From Paenibacillus tepidiphilus (lineage in GTDB: Bacteria; Bacillota; Bacilli; Paenibacillales; Paenibacillaceae), in contig NZ_VWRQ01000019.1 in NCBI RefSeq assembly GCF_008635795.1, positions 62,001 to 126,000 on the forward strand: a stretch of DNA of 64,000 nt, in the 5' to 3' direction. Each line of letters opens with the position of its first letter. Positions within the stretch are counted from its first letter, which is position 1. Positions 32,445 to 40,321 of this stretch are shown piece after piece. The notes below the pieces were generated by a model. The model was not told the DNA's origin. It ran no database searches and saw nothing but the letters and a program-made list of their open reading frames with translations. The translations under genes were made by a program, and so were the position numbers.

Positions 32445-34868
32445 ATGTCAGCTGCACGCAAACAACTGGTACTCGTCGGCAACGGAATGGCGGGCGTCCG
32501 AACGATTGAGCATCTGCTGAAATTGGCTCCGGAGGCGTACGACATCACGATTATCGGCGCGGAGCCGCATCCCAACTACAACCGGATCATGCTGTCCTCC
32601 GTCCTCGCCGGCGGGGCAAGCATGGAAGAAATCATTATTAATCCTTACGAATGGTACAGCAGCAACGGCATCACCCTCCACACCGGCCATACAGTGACAA
32701 GCATCGATACGGAGAACCGCAAGGTATACACAGGACAGGGCGTGGAAGCAAGTTATGATGAGCTGATCCTGGCGACCGGCTCGAACCCGTTCATGCTGCC
32801 GCTGCCGGGAGCGGATAAGGAAGGCGTGATTGCTTTCCGTGATATTAACGATTGCCACATGATGCAGGAGGCTTCCCGGACGTACAAGAAGGCGCTGGTC
32901 ATCGGCGGCGGCCTGCTGGGACTGGAGGCGGCGCGGGGCTTGCTGCATTTGGGTATGGAAGTGTCCGTCGTGCACCTGCACGATTATATTATGGAACGCC
33001 AGTTGGATGAGACAGCGGCCATTATGCTCCGCAAGGAGCTGGAAGCGCAGGGGATGAAGTTTCTGCTGAAGAAGCAGTCCCAGGCCATTCTCGGCAAAAA
33101 AAGAGTCAAAGGCCTCCTGTTCGCAGACGGCGAAACGGCCGAGGCGGACCTGATCGTGATGGCAGTCGGCATCAAGCCGAATGTGGAGCTGGCCCGGCAA
33201 AGCGGCATCACCGTGAACCGCGGAATCGTGGTGGACGACGATATGAAGACGAATATTCCCGGCATTTATGCTGTAGGAGAATGCGCGGAGCACCGCGGAA
33301 TCGCCTACGGGCTGGTCGCACCGCTGTATGAGCAGGGCGCCGTGCTGGCCAAGCGGCTGGCGGGCGTGGCCACGGACGGCTACGCGGGTTCGGTGACCTC
33401 AACGAAGCTGAAGGTGTCAGGCGTCGATGTGTTCTCGGCGGGGCAGTTCACGGAGCAGCCGGGAACGCGGGCGCTGCGGGTCCAGGATGAAGTGGACGGA
33501 ACCTATAAGAAGCTGGTGATCGAAGGCGACAGGCTGGTCGGGGCGGTACTGTTCGGCGACACGGGCGACGGAGCGGAGCTGTTCTCGATCATGAAGAAAG
33601 GCGAGAGCATCAAAGGCCGTGAAAAAGAGCTGCTGCTCGGCATCCCCGGCGGCGTGCCCGCCAAGGGCAGCCGCCTCGCGGCTATGGCCGACGACGAGAT
33701 TATCTGCGGCTGCAATGGCGTCTCCAAAGGCACCATAGCCGAAGCGATCCAGAAGGACGGCTGCACCAGCGTCGGCCAGATCAAGGCCTGCACCAAAGCA
33801 TCCGCATCCTGCGGAGGATGCAAGCCGCTGGTGGAAGAGATGCTGCAGTTGTATGCCGGAGACAATGCCGTTGCAGTCAAAGAAGGCATCTGCGGCTGCA
33901 CTTCGCTCAGCCGCGATGAGATCGTCGCCGAGATGAAGCGGATGGAGCTGAAGACGGTCAAGGAAGTGATGCATGTCCTGGATTGGAGCAATCCTGAGGG
34001 CTGCGCCAAATGCCGTCCTTCCCTCAATTACTACCTCGGCATGCTGTGGCCGGAGGATTACATCGACGAGAAGGAATCGCGCTTCACAAATGAACGCTAT
34101 CACGCCAACATTCAGAAGGACGGCACTTATTCCGTTGTGCCGCGGATTTACGGCGGAGTCACCTCTCCGGCGGAGCTGATCAAGATCGCCGAGATCGCCG
34201 CCAAATACGATGTCCCGATGGTCAAGTTCACCGGCGGACAGCGGCTCGATCTGCTCGGTGTGAAGAAGGAGGACCTCCCGAAGATGTGGGAGGAGCTGGA
34301 TATGCCTTCAGGGCATGCCTACGGCAAGACGCTGCGTACGGTGAAGACCTGCGTCGGTTCGACCTTCTGCCGGTTCGGCACCCAGGACTCCATCGGCATG
34401 GGCATCCGGCTGGAGCAGACGTTCGAGCGGCTGAACACCCCGGCCAAGGTGAAGCTGGCTGTCTCCGGCTGCCCCCGCAACTGTGCGGAAGCGACGATCA
34501 AGGATTTCGGCGTCGTCGCCATCGACGGCGGCTGGGAGCTGCATGTCGGCGGCAACGGCGGCGTGCATGTGCGGGCGACGGACCTCCTGTGCGTCGTGAA
34601 GACGGATGACGAAGTGCTGGAATGGGCGTCCGCCTTCCTGCAGTATTACCGCGAGCATGCGGCCTGGAACGAACGCACCTCGCAGTGGGTGGAGCGCGTC
34701 GGCCTGGACAGCATCAAGGCGGCGCTGGAATCCCGCGAGGAGCGGCTCGCGCTGCAGGAGCGGATTCAGAAGACGCTCAGCCTGACGACAGACCCGTGGA
34801 AGCAGATTGTGAACGAGCCGGAGCTGCGTAAGAATTTCGAGCCGATTCCGCAACCGGAAACGGTATAA
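32445..34868 (+). CDS. nirB: Assimilatory nitrite reductase, large subunit
   Basis: An 807-residue NAD(P)H nitrite reductase large subunit, reducing nitrite to ammonium in the cytoplasm. Order of domains: FAD/NAD(P)H-binding (GNGMAGVRTIEHL; NAD motif ALVIGGGLLGLEAARGL), two BFD-like [2Fe-2S] domains (ICGCNGVSKG ... CGGCKP and GICGCTSLS ... GCAKCRP), ferredoxin-like half domains and the siroheme/[4Fe-4S] site with TCVGSTFCRFG and SGCPRNCAEA. AGGAGAG supports ATG 32445; the longer frame would run back into the terminator. It heads nirB-nirD-nirC-cobA and is controlled by the ANTAR antiterminator plus GlnR/TnrA boxes. Confidence 0.96.
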   Translation: MSAARKQLVLVGNGMAGVRTIEHLLKLAPEAYDITIIGAEPHPNYNRIMLSSVLAGGASMEEIIINPYEWYSSNGITLHTGHTVTSIDTENRKVYTGQGVEASYDELILATGSNPFMLPLPGADKEGVIAFRDINDCHMMQEASRTYKKALVIGGGLLGLEAARGLLHLGMEVSVVHLHDYIMERQLDETAAIMLRKELEAQGMKFLLKKQSQAILGKKRVKGLLFADGETAEADLIVMAVGIKPNVELARQSGITVNRGIVVDDDMKTNIPGIYAVGECAEHRGIAYGLVAPLYEQGAVLAKRLAGVATDGYAGSVTSTKLKVSGVDVFSAGQFTEQPGTRALRVQDEVDGTYKKLVIEGDRLVGAVLFGDTGDGAELFSIMKKGESIKGREKELLLGIPGGVPAKGSRLAAMADDEIICGCNGVSKGTIAEAIQKDGCTSVGQIKACTKASASCGGCKPLVEEMLQLYAGDNAVAVKEGICGCTSLSRDEIVAEMKRMELKTVKEVMHVLDWSNPEGCAKCRPSLNYYLGMLWPEDYIDEKESRFTNERYHANIQKDGTYSVVPRIYGGVTSPAELIKIAEIAAKYDVPMVKFTGGQRLDLLGVKKEDLPKMWEELDMPSGHAYGKTLRTVKTCVGSTFCRFGTQDSIGMGIRLEQTFERLNTPAKVKLAVSGCPRNCAEATIKDFGVVAIDGGWELHVGGNGGVHVRATDLLCVVKTDDEVLEWASAFLQYYREHAAWNERTSQWVERVGLDSIKAALESREERLALQERIQKTLSLTTDPWKQIVNEPELRKNFEPIPQPETV

Positions 34869-34889
34869 ACCATATAGGAGGGGTTAGCC

Positions 34890-35207
34890 ATGACGATGAC
34901 CAAGGTGCTTGTCGGAAATGTAGCGGATATCGACATCCGGGGCTCGCGTAAAGTACAGATGGGCGAGCTGCAAATCGCACTCTTCCGGCTGAGCAGCGGG
35001 GAAGTGCGGGCAGTGGAGAATAAATGCCCCCACAAAGGAGGTCTGCTGTCGGAAGGAATGGTCTGCGGCTCCAATATCCATTGTCCGCTGCATGACTGGC
35101 GGATCGATCTGGCCAGCGGCGAGGTGCAGTCTCCCGATACGGGCCACGTCAAGACCTACGAAGTGGAAGTGGAGAGCGGCAGCGGCAGCATCTATCTGAC
35201 ACTATAA
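34890..35207 (+). CDS. nirD: Nitrite reductase small subunit (Rieske)
   Basis: A 105-residue NirD. Rieske cluster ligands Cys46-Pro-His48 and Cys65-Pro-Leu-His68 are all present, while some NirD proteins have lost them. It partners NirB. AGGAGGGG precedes the ATG, 21 bp after nirB. Confidence 0.94.
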   Translation: MTMTKVLVGNVADIDIRGSRKVQMGELQIALFRLSSGEVRAVENKCPHKGGLLSEGMVCGSNIHCPLHDWRIDLASGEVQSPDTGHVKTYEVEVESGSGSIYLTL

Positions 35208-35237
35208 CGAAACTATGGAAGCAGGGGGGAGAAGTCC

Positions 35238-36113
35238 ATGGATTATGTAAAACCAAATGAAGTGCTGTCCGCGATGATCGACGCCGGCAAAGCCAAGGCG
35301 GAATTGTCCGTCCTGCAGCTGATCGTGCGGGGGGCTCTCGGCGGAGCGATTCTGGCCTGCGCCACGACTCTCGCCTATACCGCGACCGCCCAGACCGGTC
35401 TGCCCCTGGTGGGCGCCATCCTGTTCCCCGTCGGTTTCGTAATGATTATTCTGCTCGGCCTGGAGCTGGTCACAGGCAGCTTCGCGCTGGTTCCGCTGGC
35501 AGTATTGGAGAAGCGCACGACCACATCGCGCATGCTGCGCAACTTCTTCTGGGTCATTATCGGGCATTTACTGGGCTGCGCGGCTTATGCCGCGCTGTAT
35601 GGTCTCACCTTGACCAAGATGGGCACGGATATGTCGAACCCGCTGATTCAGACGCTGATTACAACAAGCGAGGCCAAGACCGTGGCTTACAAGGCGATGG
35701 GCGGCGACGGCATGCTGCTGGCGTTCATCAAGGCGGTGCTGTGTAACTGGATGGTTACGCTGGGTGCCGTGCTGGCGATGACCTCCAAATCGACTGCGGG
35801 CAAGATCGCGGCGATGTGGCTGCCGATCCTGACCTTCTTCGCCCAGGGCTTTGAGCATACGGTGGTCAATTTCTTCGTCATTCCGGCAGGTATGCTGCTG
35901 GGCGCTTCGGTCAGCCTCGCCGACTGGTGGGTGTGGAACGGCGTGCCGGTGCTGCTGGGCAATTTCGCCGGCGGCATGCTGTTCACGGGCTTGCTGCTGT
36001 ATCTGTCGCACAAAGGCTTCCGCCGGAGCGCTGGAGCGCCGGAAGCGGGTCTGTCATTTCTAAGTGAAGATGCCGCCGCCGTCAAGTCACCGGTTCTGGA
36101 GAAGAGCCTATGA
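35238..36113 (+). CDS. nirC: Formate/nitrite transporter family protein
   Basis: A 291-residue FNT-family channel with six membrane helices, expected to bring nitrite into the cell for NirBD. Family segments seen are GLELVTGSFALVPLAVLEK and GFEHTVVNFFVIPAGMLLGA. It starts with GGGGGGAG upstream and shares the ATGA overlap with the downstream methyltransferase. The C-terminal 25 residues are hydrophilic. Nitrite rather than formate as substrate is inferred from the operon. Confidence 0.92.
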   Translation: MDYVKPNEVLSAMIDAGKAKAELSVLQLIVRGALGGAILACATTLAYTATAQTGLPLVGAILFPVGFVMIILLGLELVTGSFALVPLAVLEKRTTTSRMLRNFFWVIIGHLLGCAAYAALYGLTLTKMGTDMSNPLIQTLITTSEAKTVAYKAMGGDGMLLAFIKAVLCNWMVTLGAVLAMTSKSTAGKIAAMWLPILTFFAQGFEHTVVNFFVIPAGMLLGASVSLADWWVWNGVPVLLGNFAGGMLFTGLLLYLSHKGFRRSAGAPEAGLSFLSEDAAAVKSPVLEKSL

Positions 36114-36877
36114 GAACAGGGATAATTTCGATTGTCGGTGCCGGTCCCGGCGATCCGGAGCTGATTACGGTAAAAGCGCTGCGCCGCATCCAAAATGCGG
36201 ATGTCATTTTGTACGACCGGCTGGTGAATGAGGAACTGCTGGGATTTGCCCGGCCCGAGGCGCTGCGCATCTACTGCGGCAAGGCGCCGGGGCGGCATTC
36301 CATGCCCCAGGAAGCGACCGAGCATCTGATGGTGGAGCACGCAGCTATGGGCAAGCATGTGGTGCGCCTGAAGGGCGGCGACCCGCTGGTCTTCGGGCGG
36401 GGCGGGGAAGAGGCGCTAACCGCAGCGGCCGCGGGAATACCCTATGAGATTATTCCCGGCATGACTTCGGCTATCGGAGCGGCGGCCTCTGCCGGCATCC
36501 CGCTGACCCACCGCGGCATTGCCGCTTCCTTCGCCGTTGTCACCGGCAGCCGCTGCCGGGAACACGGCGCTCCCGTGGACTGGGCAGCGCTGGCCCGCGG
36601 CGTCGATACGCTGGTCATATACATGGGCATGGCGAACCTGGGCGAGATCCGCGCGCAGCTTATCCAGAGCGGCAAGAGTGCAGCCACCCCGGTTGCCCTG
36701 ATTGAGAACGGCACGACCGCCTTGGAGCGTACAGTGACCGGTACGCTGGGCACGATCGACAAGCTTGCGGCGGTAATGAAGATCAGCAATCCGGCGCTGA
36801 TTGTTATCGGCGAGGTTGTTAATGTACGGGAGCAATTGCTGGGCTTGCAGCAGACAGTCCGTGCGCAGATCGGTTAG
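36110..36877 (+). CDS. cobA: Uroporphyrinogen-III C-methyltransferase (SUMT)
   Basis: A 255-residue SAM-dependent methyltransferase making precorrin-2, the first step to siroheme, the cofactor of NirB. Motifs VGAGPGDPELITVKALR, YDRLV, VVRLKGGDPLVFGRGGEE and the late MGMANLGEI are characteristic. It overlaps nirC by four bases (ATGA). It is also called nasF or sumT in other species. No precorrin-2 dehydrogenase is next to it, so that step must be encoded elsewhere. Confidence 0.94.
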   Translation: MRTGIISIVGAGPGDPELITVKALRRIQNADVILYDRLVNEELLGFARPEALRIYCGKAPGRHSMPQEATEHLMVEHAAMGKHVVRLKGGDPLVFGRGGEEALTAAAAGIPYEIIPGMTSAIGAAASAGIPLTHRGIAASFAVVTGSRCREHGAPVDWAALARGVDTLVIYMGMANLGEIRAQLIQSGKSAATPVALIENGTTALERTVTGTLGTIDKLAAVMKISNPALIVIGEVVNVREQLLGLQQTVRAQIG

Positions 36878-36984
36878 GACTCAGGCCGGGCCTGGTAGCC
36901 GTGCGGGCAAGCCGGGCGCGGCCGGGTTCTATTGTTGATTGGTGGTACCTGAACCCCACGCAATCCAGGGTGAGCTTACAATCG

Positions 36985-37009
36985 TAACGGACCCCGCCGC
37001 CGTTATTTT
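36985..37009 (+). terminator. Small terminator-like hairpin after nir operon
   Basis: TAACGG pairs with CCGTTA across ACCCCGCCG and is followed by TTTT. Hairpins of this shape, TAACGG/CCGTTA, are frequent downstream of Paenibacillus genes. Confidence 0.5.
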
Positions 37010-37067
37010 GGCAAATAGCCCGAGCGAACGGCTAAGAATATGTCGGAGTGCGTTTTGTCACATTTGA

Positions 37068-37111
37068 TGTGATCTTGGTCACGTGGAACGGGTTGAATTT
37101 GGGGCTATACT
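37068..37111 (+). promoter_or_regulatory. Fnr/Crp-type box and -10 before IscA-like gene
   Basis: TGTGATCTTGGTCACG fits TGTGA-N6-TCACA with one mismatch. TATACT at 37106-37111 is a good -10, which puts the box centre about 42 bp before transcription start, as for B. subtilis Fnr sites. Confidence 0.55.
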
Positions 37112-37172
37112 TGCGCCATAATATAGATGTAGATCTAGATATGGCATCCCTTTTCAGGAGGAGCGAGCAGCT

Positions 37173-37502
37173 ATGCATATTCAACTGGACCCATTGACCG
37201 AGGACCGTCTGCGGGAAAGTCTCGGCGGCAAACCCGGATATTTTAAAATCTTTTATGATACAGAGGATTGCGGCTGTAACGGCATGCTGGTCATCCGGAT
37301 TGTCGATGAGCCAAGCCCGACGGACATCCGTTTCCAGGAAGAACCGTTCGTGTTTCTGTGCGACCGCCAGCAGGAGCAGCAGTTTGATCCGGAATTGCGG
37401 ATTGAAGCCGATCCCGGTTACCCTTCCTTCAAGGTAACCAGCGATGCGGCGCTCTATGGCAGTAATGTCCGCATTCAAGATAAGCGCAACCAAGCGCATT
37501 AA
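37173..37502 (+). CDS. Iron-sulfur cluster biosynthesis-like protein (HesB/IscA-type)
   Basis: A 109-residue protein of the Fe-S_biosyn (HesB/IscA-like) Bacillales subgroup. It keeps the beta-sheet core (GYFKIFYDTEDCGCNGMLVIRIV) with a CGC motif early in the chain but not the C-terminal CGCG of genuine IscA. A direct assembly role is therefore uncertain. AGGAGGAGCG precedes the ATG. Its promoter has an Fnr/Crp-like box. Confidence 0.8.
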   Translation: MHIQLDPLTEDRLRESLGGKPGYFKIFYDTEDCGCNGMLVIRIVDEPSPTDIRFQEEPFVFLCDRQQEQQFDPELRIEADPGYPSFKVTSDAALYGSNVRIQDKRNQAH

Positions 37503-37507
37503 CAACA

Positions 37508-37542
37508 AGAGCCGTTGTCCCCGCTAAAGGGGCAACGGCTCT
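37508..37542. terminator. Terminator between IscA-like and SDR genes
   Basis: AGAGCCGTTGTCCCC pairs with GGGGCAACGGCTCT (one unpaired T) and serves convergent genes. Confidence 0.8.
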
Positions 37543-37642
37543 GTCTGCAAATGGGCATCGGGAACTTTCACGGTACGAAGTGCACCCGAAGGCGAAAAGC
37601 TGGCAGCAAGGCTTGAAAAGACTACCGCCTTGGGCCGGCCGG

Positions 37643-38401
37643 TCAGTAAGCCGACCAGCCCCCGTCGGCGGTAACAACGGTGCCGTTGATGAAGCTGGAT
37701 GCATCCGACGCCAGGAACAGCGCCAGCGCCGCAATCTGCTCCGGCTGGCCGGTAGCCGGATTTAGCGCCAGGCCGGGCTGTGTCCGGCCCATGCCGAACT
37801 CGTTGATCCCGGTCATCGACGCGCCGATATTGGTCTCGACGCCGCCCGGGGCGATGGCATTGCAGCGGATGCCTGATTTGGCATACATGAACCCGGTGTT
37901 CTTGGTGAAGCCGACCACCGCATGCTTGGTTGCGGTATAGGTGGCCCCCGCCCGTGCGCCGTACAGTCCGCCGACCGAAGCGACGTTGATGATCACGCCG
38001 TACTGCTTCTCCAGGAAGATCGGCAGAGCCTTGCGTGTGGCGCGCATGACCGAGGTCGTATTGACCGCAAAAACCTTTTCCCAATTCTCGTCCTTGATAT
38101 CCCCGGCCGGCTCGAAATTATCCATAATTCCCGCATTGTTGACCAGAATATCGAGCGTTCCGTAGGTACTGACCGTAGTATCGATCAAATGCTGAATATC
38201 CACCTCGGCCGCCACATTGGCCTTGACCGCTAACGCTTCCCCGCCGGCTGCCTTAATGGCCTCCACAACCGCCGCGGCGGCTTCTTCGTGAATATCCGAG
38301 ACAACCACCTTGGCCCCTTCCTTGGCATACAGCACCGCAATGGCTTTGCCCATGCCGGAAGCCGCGCCGGTAACGACGGCCACTTTGCCCGTAAGCTGCA
38401 T
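37643..38401 (-). CDS. SDR-family oxidoreductase (paralogue 1)
   Basis: A 252-residue short-chain dehydrogenase. The cofactor motif TGAASGMG (12-19), NNAG and the catalytic YTATK (Tyr-x3-Lys) with an upstream Ser are intact. The start at 38401 has GGAGGA seven bases before it; a TTG at 38416 is less likely. It is about four-fifths identical by eye to the next gene, 38626-39384, with the same length and ends (ADGGWSAY), so the pair arose by tandem duplication. A TetR gene is divergent beyond the second copy. Substrate unknown. Confidence 0.9.
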   Translation of the reverse strand: MQLTGKVAVVTGAASGMGKAIAVLYAKEGAKVVVSDIHEEAAAAVVEAIKAAGGEALAVKANVAAEVDIQHLIDTTVSTYGTLDILVNNAGIMDNFEPAGDIKDENWEKVFAVNTTSVMRATRKALPIFLEKQYGVIINVASVGGLYGARAGATYTATKHAVVGFTKNTGFMYAKSGIRCNAIAPGGVETNIGASMTGINEFGMGRTQPGLALNPATGQPEQIAALALFLASDASSFINGTVVTADGGWSAY

Positions 38402-38578
38402 ATGGAACTCCTCCAATGATTCGAATTTGCAATGATCTTCCAGCTATCAGTATTTATAGATATTATCCGTTTTATTCTGCTTAGTACTGCTCAGGTGTGG
38501 CGGATGTGGGGATTAGCCGGGTAGAGGAGGTTCATTCAGCCAACGGACCCGGAGACTAAAATAATCCCTATACAAACA

Positions 38579-38602
38579 AGCCGCCCGTATCCACGGGCGG
38601 CT
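38579..38602 (-). terminator. Terminator of the second SDR gene
   Basis: AGCCGCCCGT pairs perfectly with ACGGGCGGCT around ATCC; on the minus strand it is followed by TGTTTGT. Confidence 0.75.
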
Positions 38603-38625
38603 CTCAAGCTGTAGAACTTATAAGA

Positions 38626-39384
38626 TCAATAGGCGCTCCAGCCGCCGTCGGCGGTAATTACGGTGCCGTTCACGAAGCTGGATTCATCGGAGGCGAGGAA
38701 CAGCGCCACCTTGGCGATCTCCTCCGGCTTGCCCAGACGCGGGTTGAGCCCCAGCCCCGGCTGGGTCCGGGCCATGCCGAACTCGCTGATGCGGGTCATC
38801 GAGGCGCTGATATTGGTCTCGACGCTGCCGGGCGCGATGGCATTGCAGCGGATGCCCTGCTTGGCGTACATGAAGCCGGTATTTCTGGTGAAGCCGACGA
38901 CGGCATGCTTGGAGGCGGTGTAGGTGGCCCCGGCGCGTGCGCCGTTCAGCCCGCCTGCGGAGGCGACATTGATGATGACTCCGCTCTCTTGTTCCAGGAA
39001 GATTGGCAGCACCTTACGGGTCGCACGCATGACCGACGTCGTGTTCACGGCGAAGATGCGCTCCCAATTCGCGTCCTCAATCTCGCCGGCCGGCTCGAAA
39101 TTGTCCATGATGCCGGCGTTGTTGACCAGAATATCTACCGTACCGTATGAGTTGACAGCGCTGTCAATCAGCTGTGCTATATCTGCTTCGGCGGCAACGT
39201 TGGCCTTGACGGCAACCGCCTCACCGCCGGCGGCTTTAATTTCTGCCACGGCTTGCTCCGCCGCCTCCAGATTGATATCGGACACGACGACTTTGGCGCC
39301 TTCCTGCGCATACAGAAGGGCAATGGCTTTGCCCATTCCGGAGGCTGCTCCGGTTACCACGGCTACTTTATTTTGAAGTTTCAT
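38626..39384 (-). CDS. SDR-family oxidoreductase (paralogue 2)
   Basis: A 252-residue short-chain dehydrogenase with TGAASGMG, NNAG and YTASK catalytic motifs. It is the promoter-proximal copy of the duplicated pair and has GGAGGAG upstream of the ATG. It is separated from paralogue 1 by about 220 bp with its own terminator, so the two copies can be expressed independently. It is divergent from the TetR-type regulator at 39680, the obvious candidate controller. Confidence 0.9.
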   Translation of the reverse strand: MKLQNKVAVVTGAASGMGKAIALLYAQEGAKVVVSDINLEAAEQAVAEIKAAGGEAVAVKANVAAEADIAQLIDSAVNSYGTVDILVNNAGIMDNFEPAGEIEDANWERIFAVNTTSVMRATRKVLPIFLEQESGVIINVASAGGLNGARAGATYTASKHAVVGFTRNTGFMYAKQGIRCNAIAPGSVETNISASMTRISEFGMARTQPGLGLNPRLGKPEEIAKVALFLASDESSFVNGTVITADGGWSAY

Positions 39385-39446
39385 CTGATCTCCTCCATTT
39401 CACTGATGCGGATTTCGAGTGTGATTTGCTTTCGAGTATTGTGGTA

Positions 39447-39474
39447 TGCGATTTGCGATTTGCGATTTCCGATT
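39447..39474. repeat. Four tandem 7-bp units (TGCGATT) in SDR/TetR intergenic region
   Basis: TGCGATT is repeated three times and followed by a variant TCCGATT. It lies between the divergent SDR and TetR genes, about 60 bp before the SDR start, and could be a regulator array or replication slippage. Confidence 0.6.
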
Positions 39475-39595
39475 TCGGGGTGGCATAGTCCGGCCGCGCG
39501 CTCTGGTTGCATTTCCTGCTTGCACTCATAGTATAATTAATTTTAATTAATATCTTCAATATGCAAATTTAATGATAACTGTATGTTAATGAATG

Positions 39596-39605
39596 TCTGT
39601 ACAGA
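39596..39605. promoter_or_regulatory. Candidate TetR operator
   Basis: TCTGTACAGA is a perfect 10-bp palindrome, 75 bp before the TetR start in the divergent control region. It is supported by symmetry and position only. Confidence 0.35.
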
Positions 39606-39679
39606 AATGAACATGTGTCTATTATTCATTATTCATCAAGAAAGGCTTTGGCCACATCTTGCGAAGGAGGGAAAATGCC

Positions 39680-40297
39680 ATGATTTCAGCTCCGGCTCAG
39701 GATAGACGGATTTACAAATCCAAAGGTGCATTGAAGGAGGCTCTGATCCAGCTGCTGCACCGCAAGGAATTCCGCAATATATCGGTTACGGACATCGTGC
39801 AGGAGGCGGATTTGAACCGCGGGACCTTTTACAAGCATTATCAGTACAAGGAAGAGCTGCTGGAGGATATTTCGCGGGACGTCATTGAGGATTTGATCCG
39901 TTCCTACCGTGAGCCCTATGAGGGCAGCGAAACCTTTGAAGTCGGCAAAATGGGTCCCGGAGGAATCAAAATATTCGATCATGTGCTGAAGCATGCCTAT
40001 TTCTACACGTTATGCACCTCTTCAAGCGCGCTGATTGTCTTCCGGGAACAAATGATCCATGTGCTGAAAATGCTGTCCCTGCAGGATCTCGGCGACGCTC
40101 CGCGCCAGCCGGGACTTCTCGACCGGGAAATGCTGGCCGGCTACCATGCCTACGCCATTCTTGGTATGATTATGGAATGGGTCAACGAGGGCTTCAGACG
40201 CAGTCCGGCCTATATGGCGGAGCAGCTGGCACAGATTTTGCAGCTCGATACATCGGATGTCGTCATTAGGCCCCATATTGCCGAGCTGCTCACTTGA
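39680..40297 (+). CDS. TetR/AcrR family regulator
   Basis: A 205-residue regulator with an N-terminal TetR HTH (ISVTDIVQEADLNRGTFYKHYQYKEELL, about residues 32-60) and a C-terminal ligand domain like TetR_C_8, ending in an all-helical region. ATG 39680 has AAGGAGGG eight bases upstream; a longer frame begins at 39659. It probably represses the divergent SDR genes. The kinase gene starts 24 bp after it and may be co-transcribed. Confidence 0.87.
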   Translation: MISAPAQDRRIYKSKGALKEALIQLLHRKEFRNISVTDIVQEADLNRGTFYKHYQYKEELLEDISRDVIEDLIRSYREPYEGSETFEVGKMGPGGIKIFDHVLKHAYFYTLCTSSSALIVFREQMIHVLKMLSLQDLGDAPRQPGLLDREMLAGYHAYAILGMIMEWVNEGFRRSPAYMAEQLAQILQLDTSDVVIRPHIAELLT

Positions 40298-40321
40298 GCT
40301 GCGGGACGGGGAGAGAATGTA

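Noticed and set aside
36942..36960. GGTGGTACC-like sequence as a second T-box
   Set aside because: There is no stem I, specifier or following synthetase gene; it lies after cobA.
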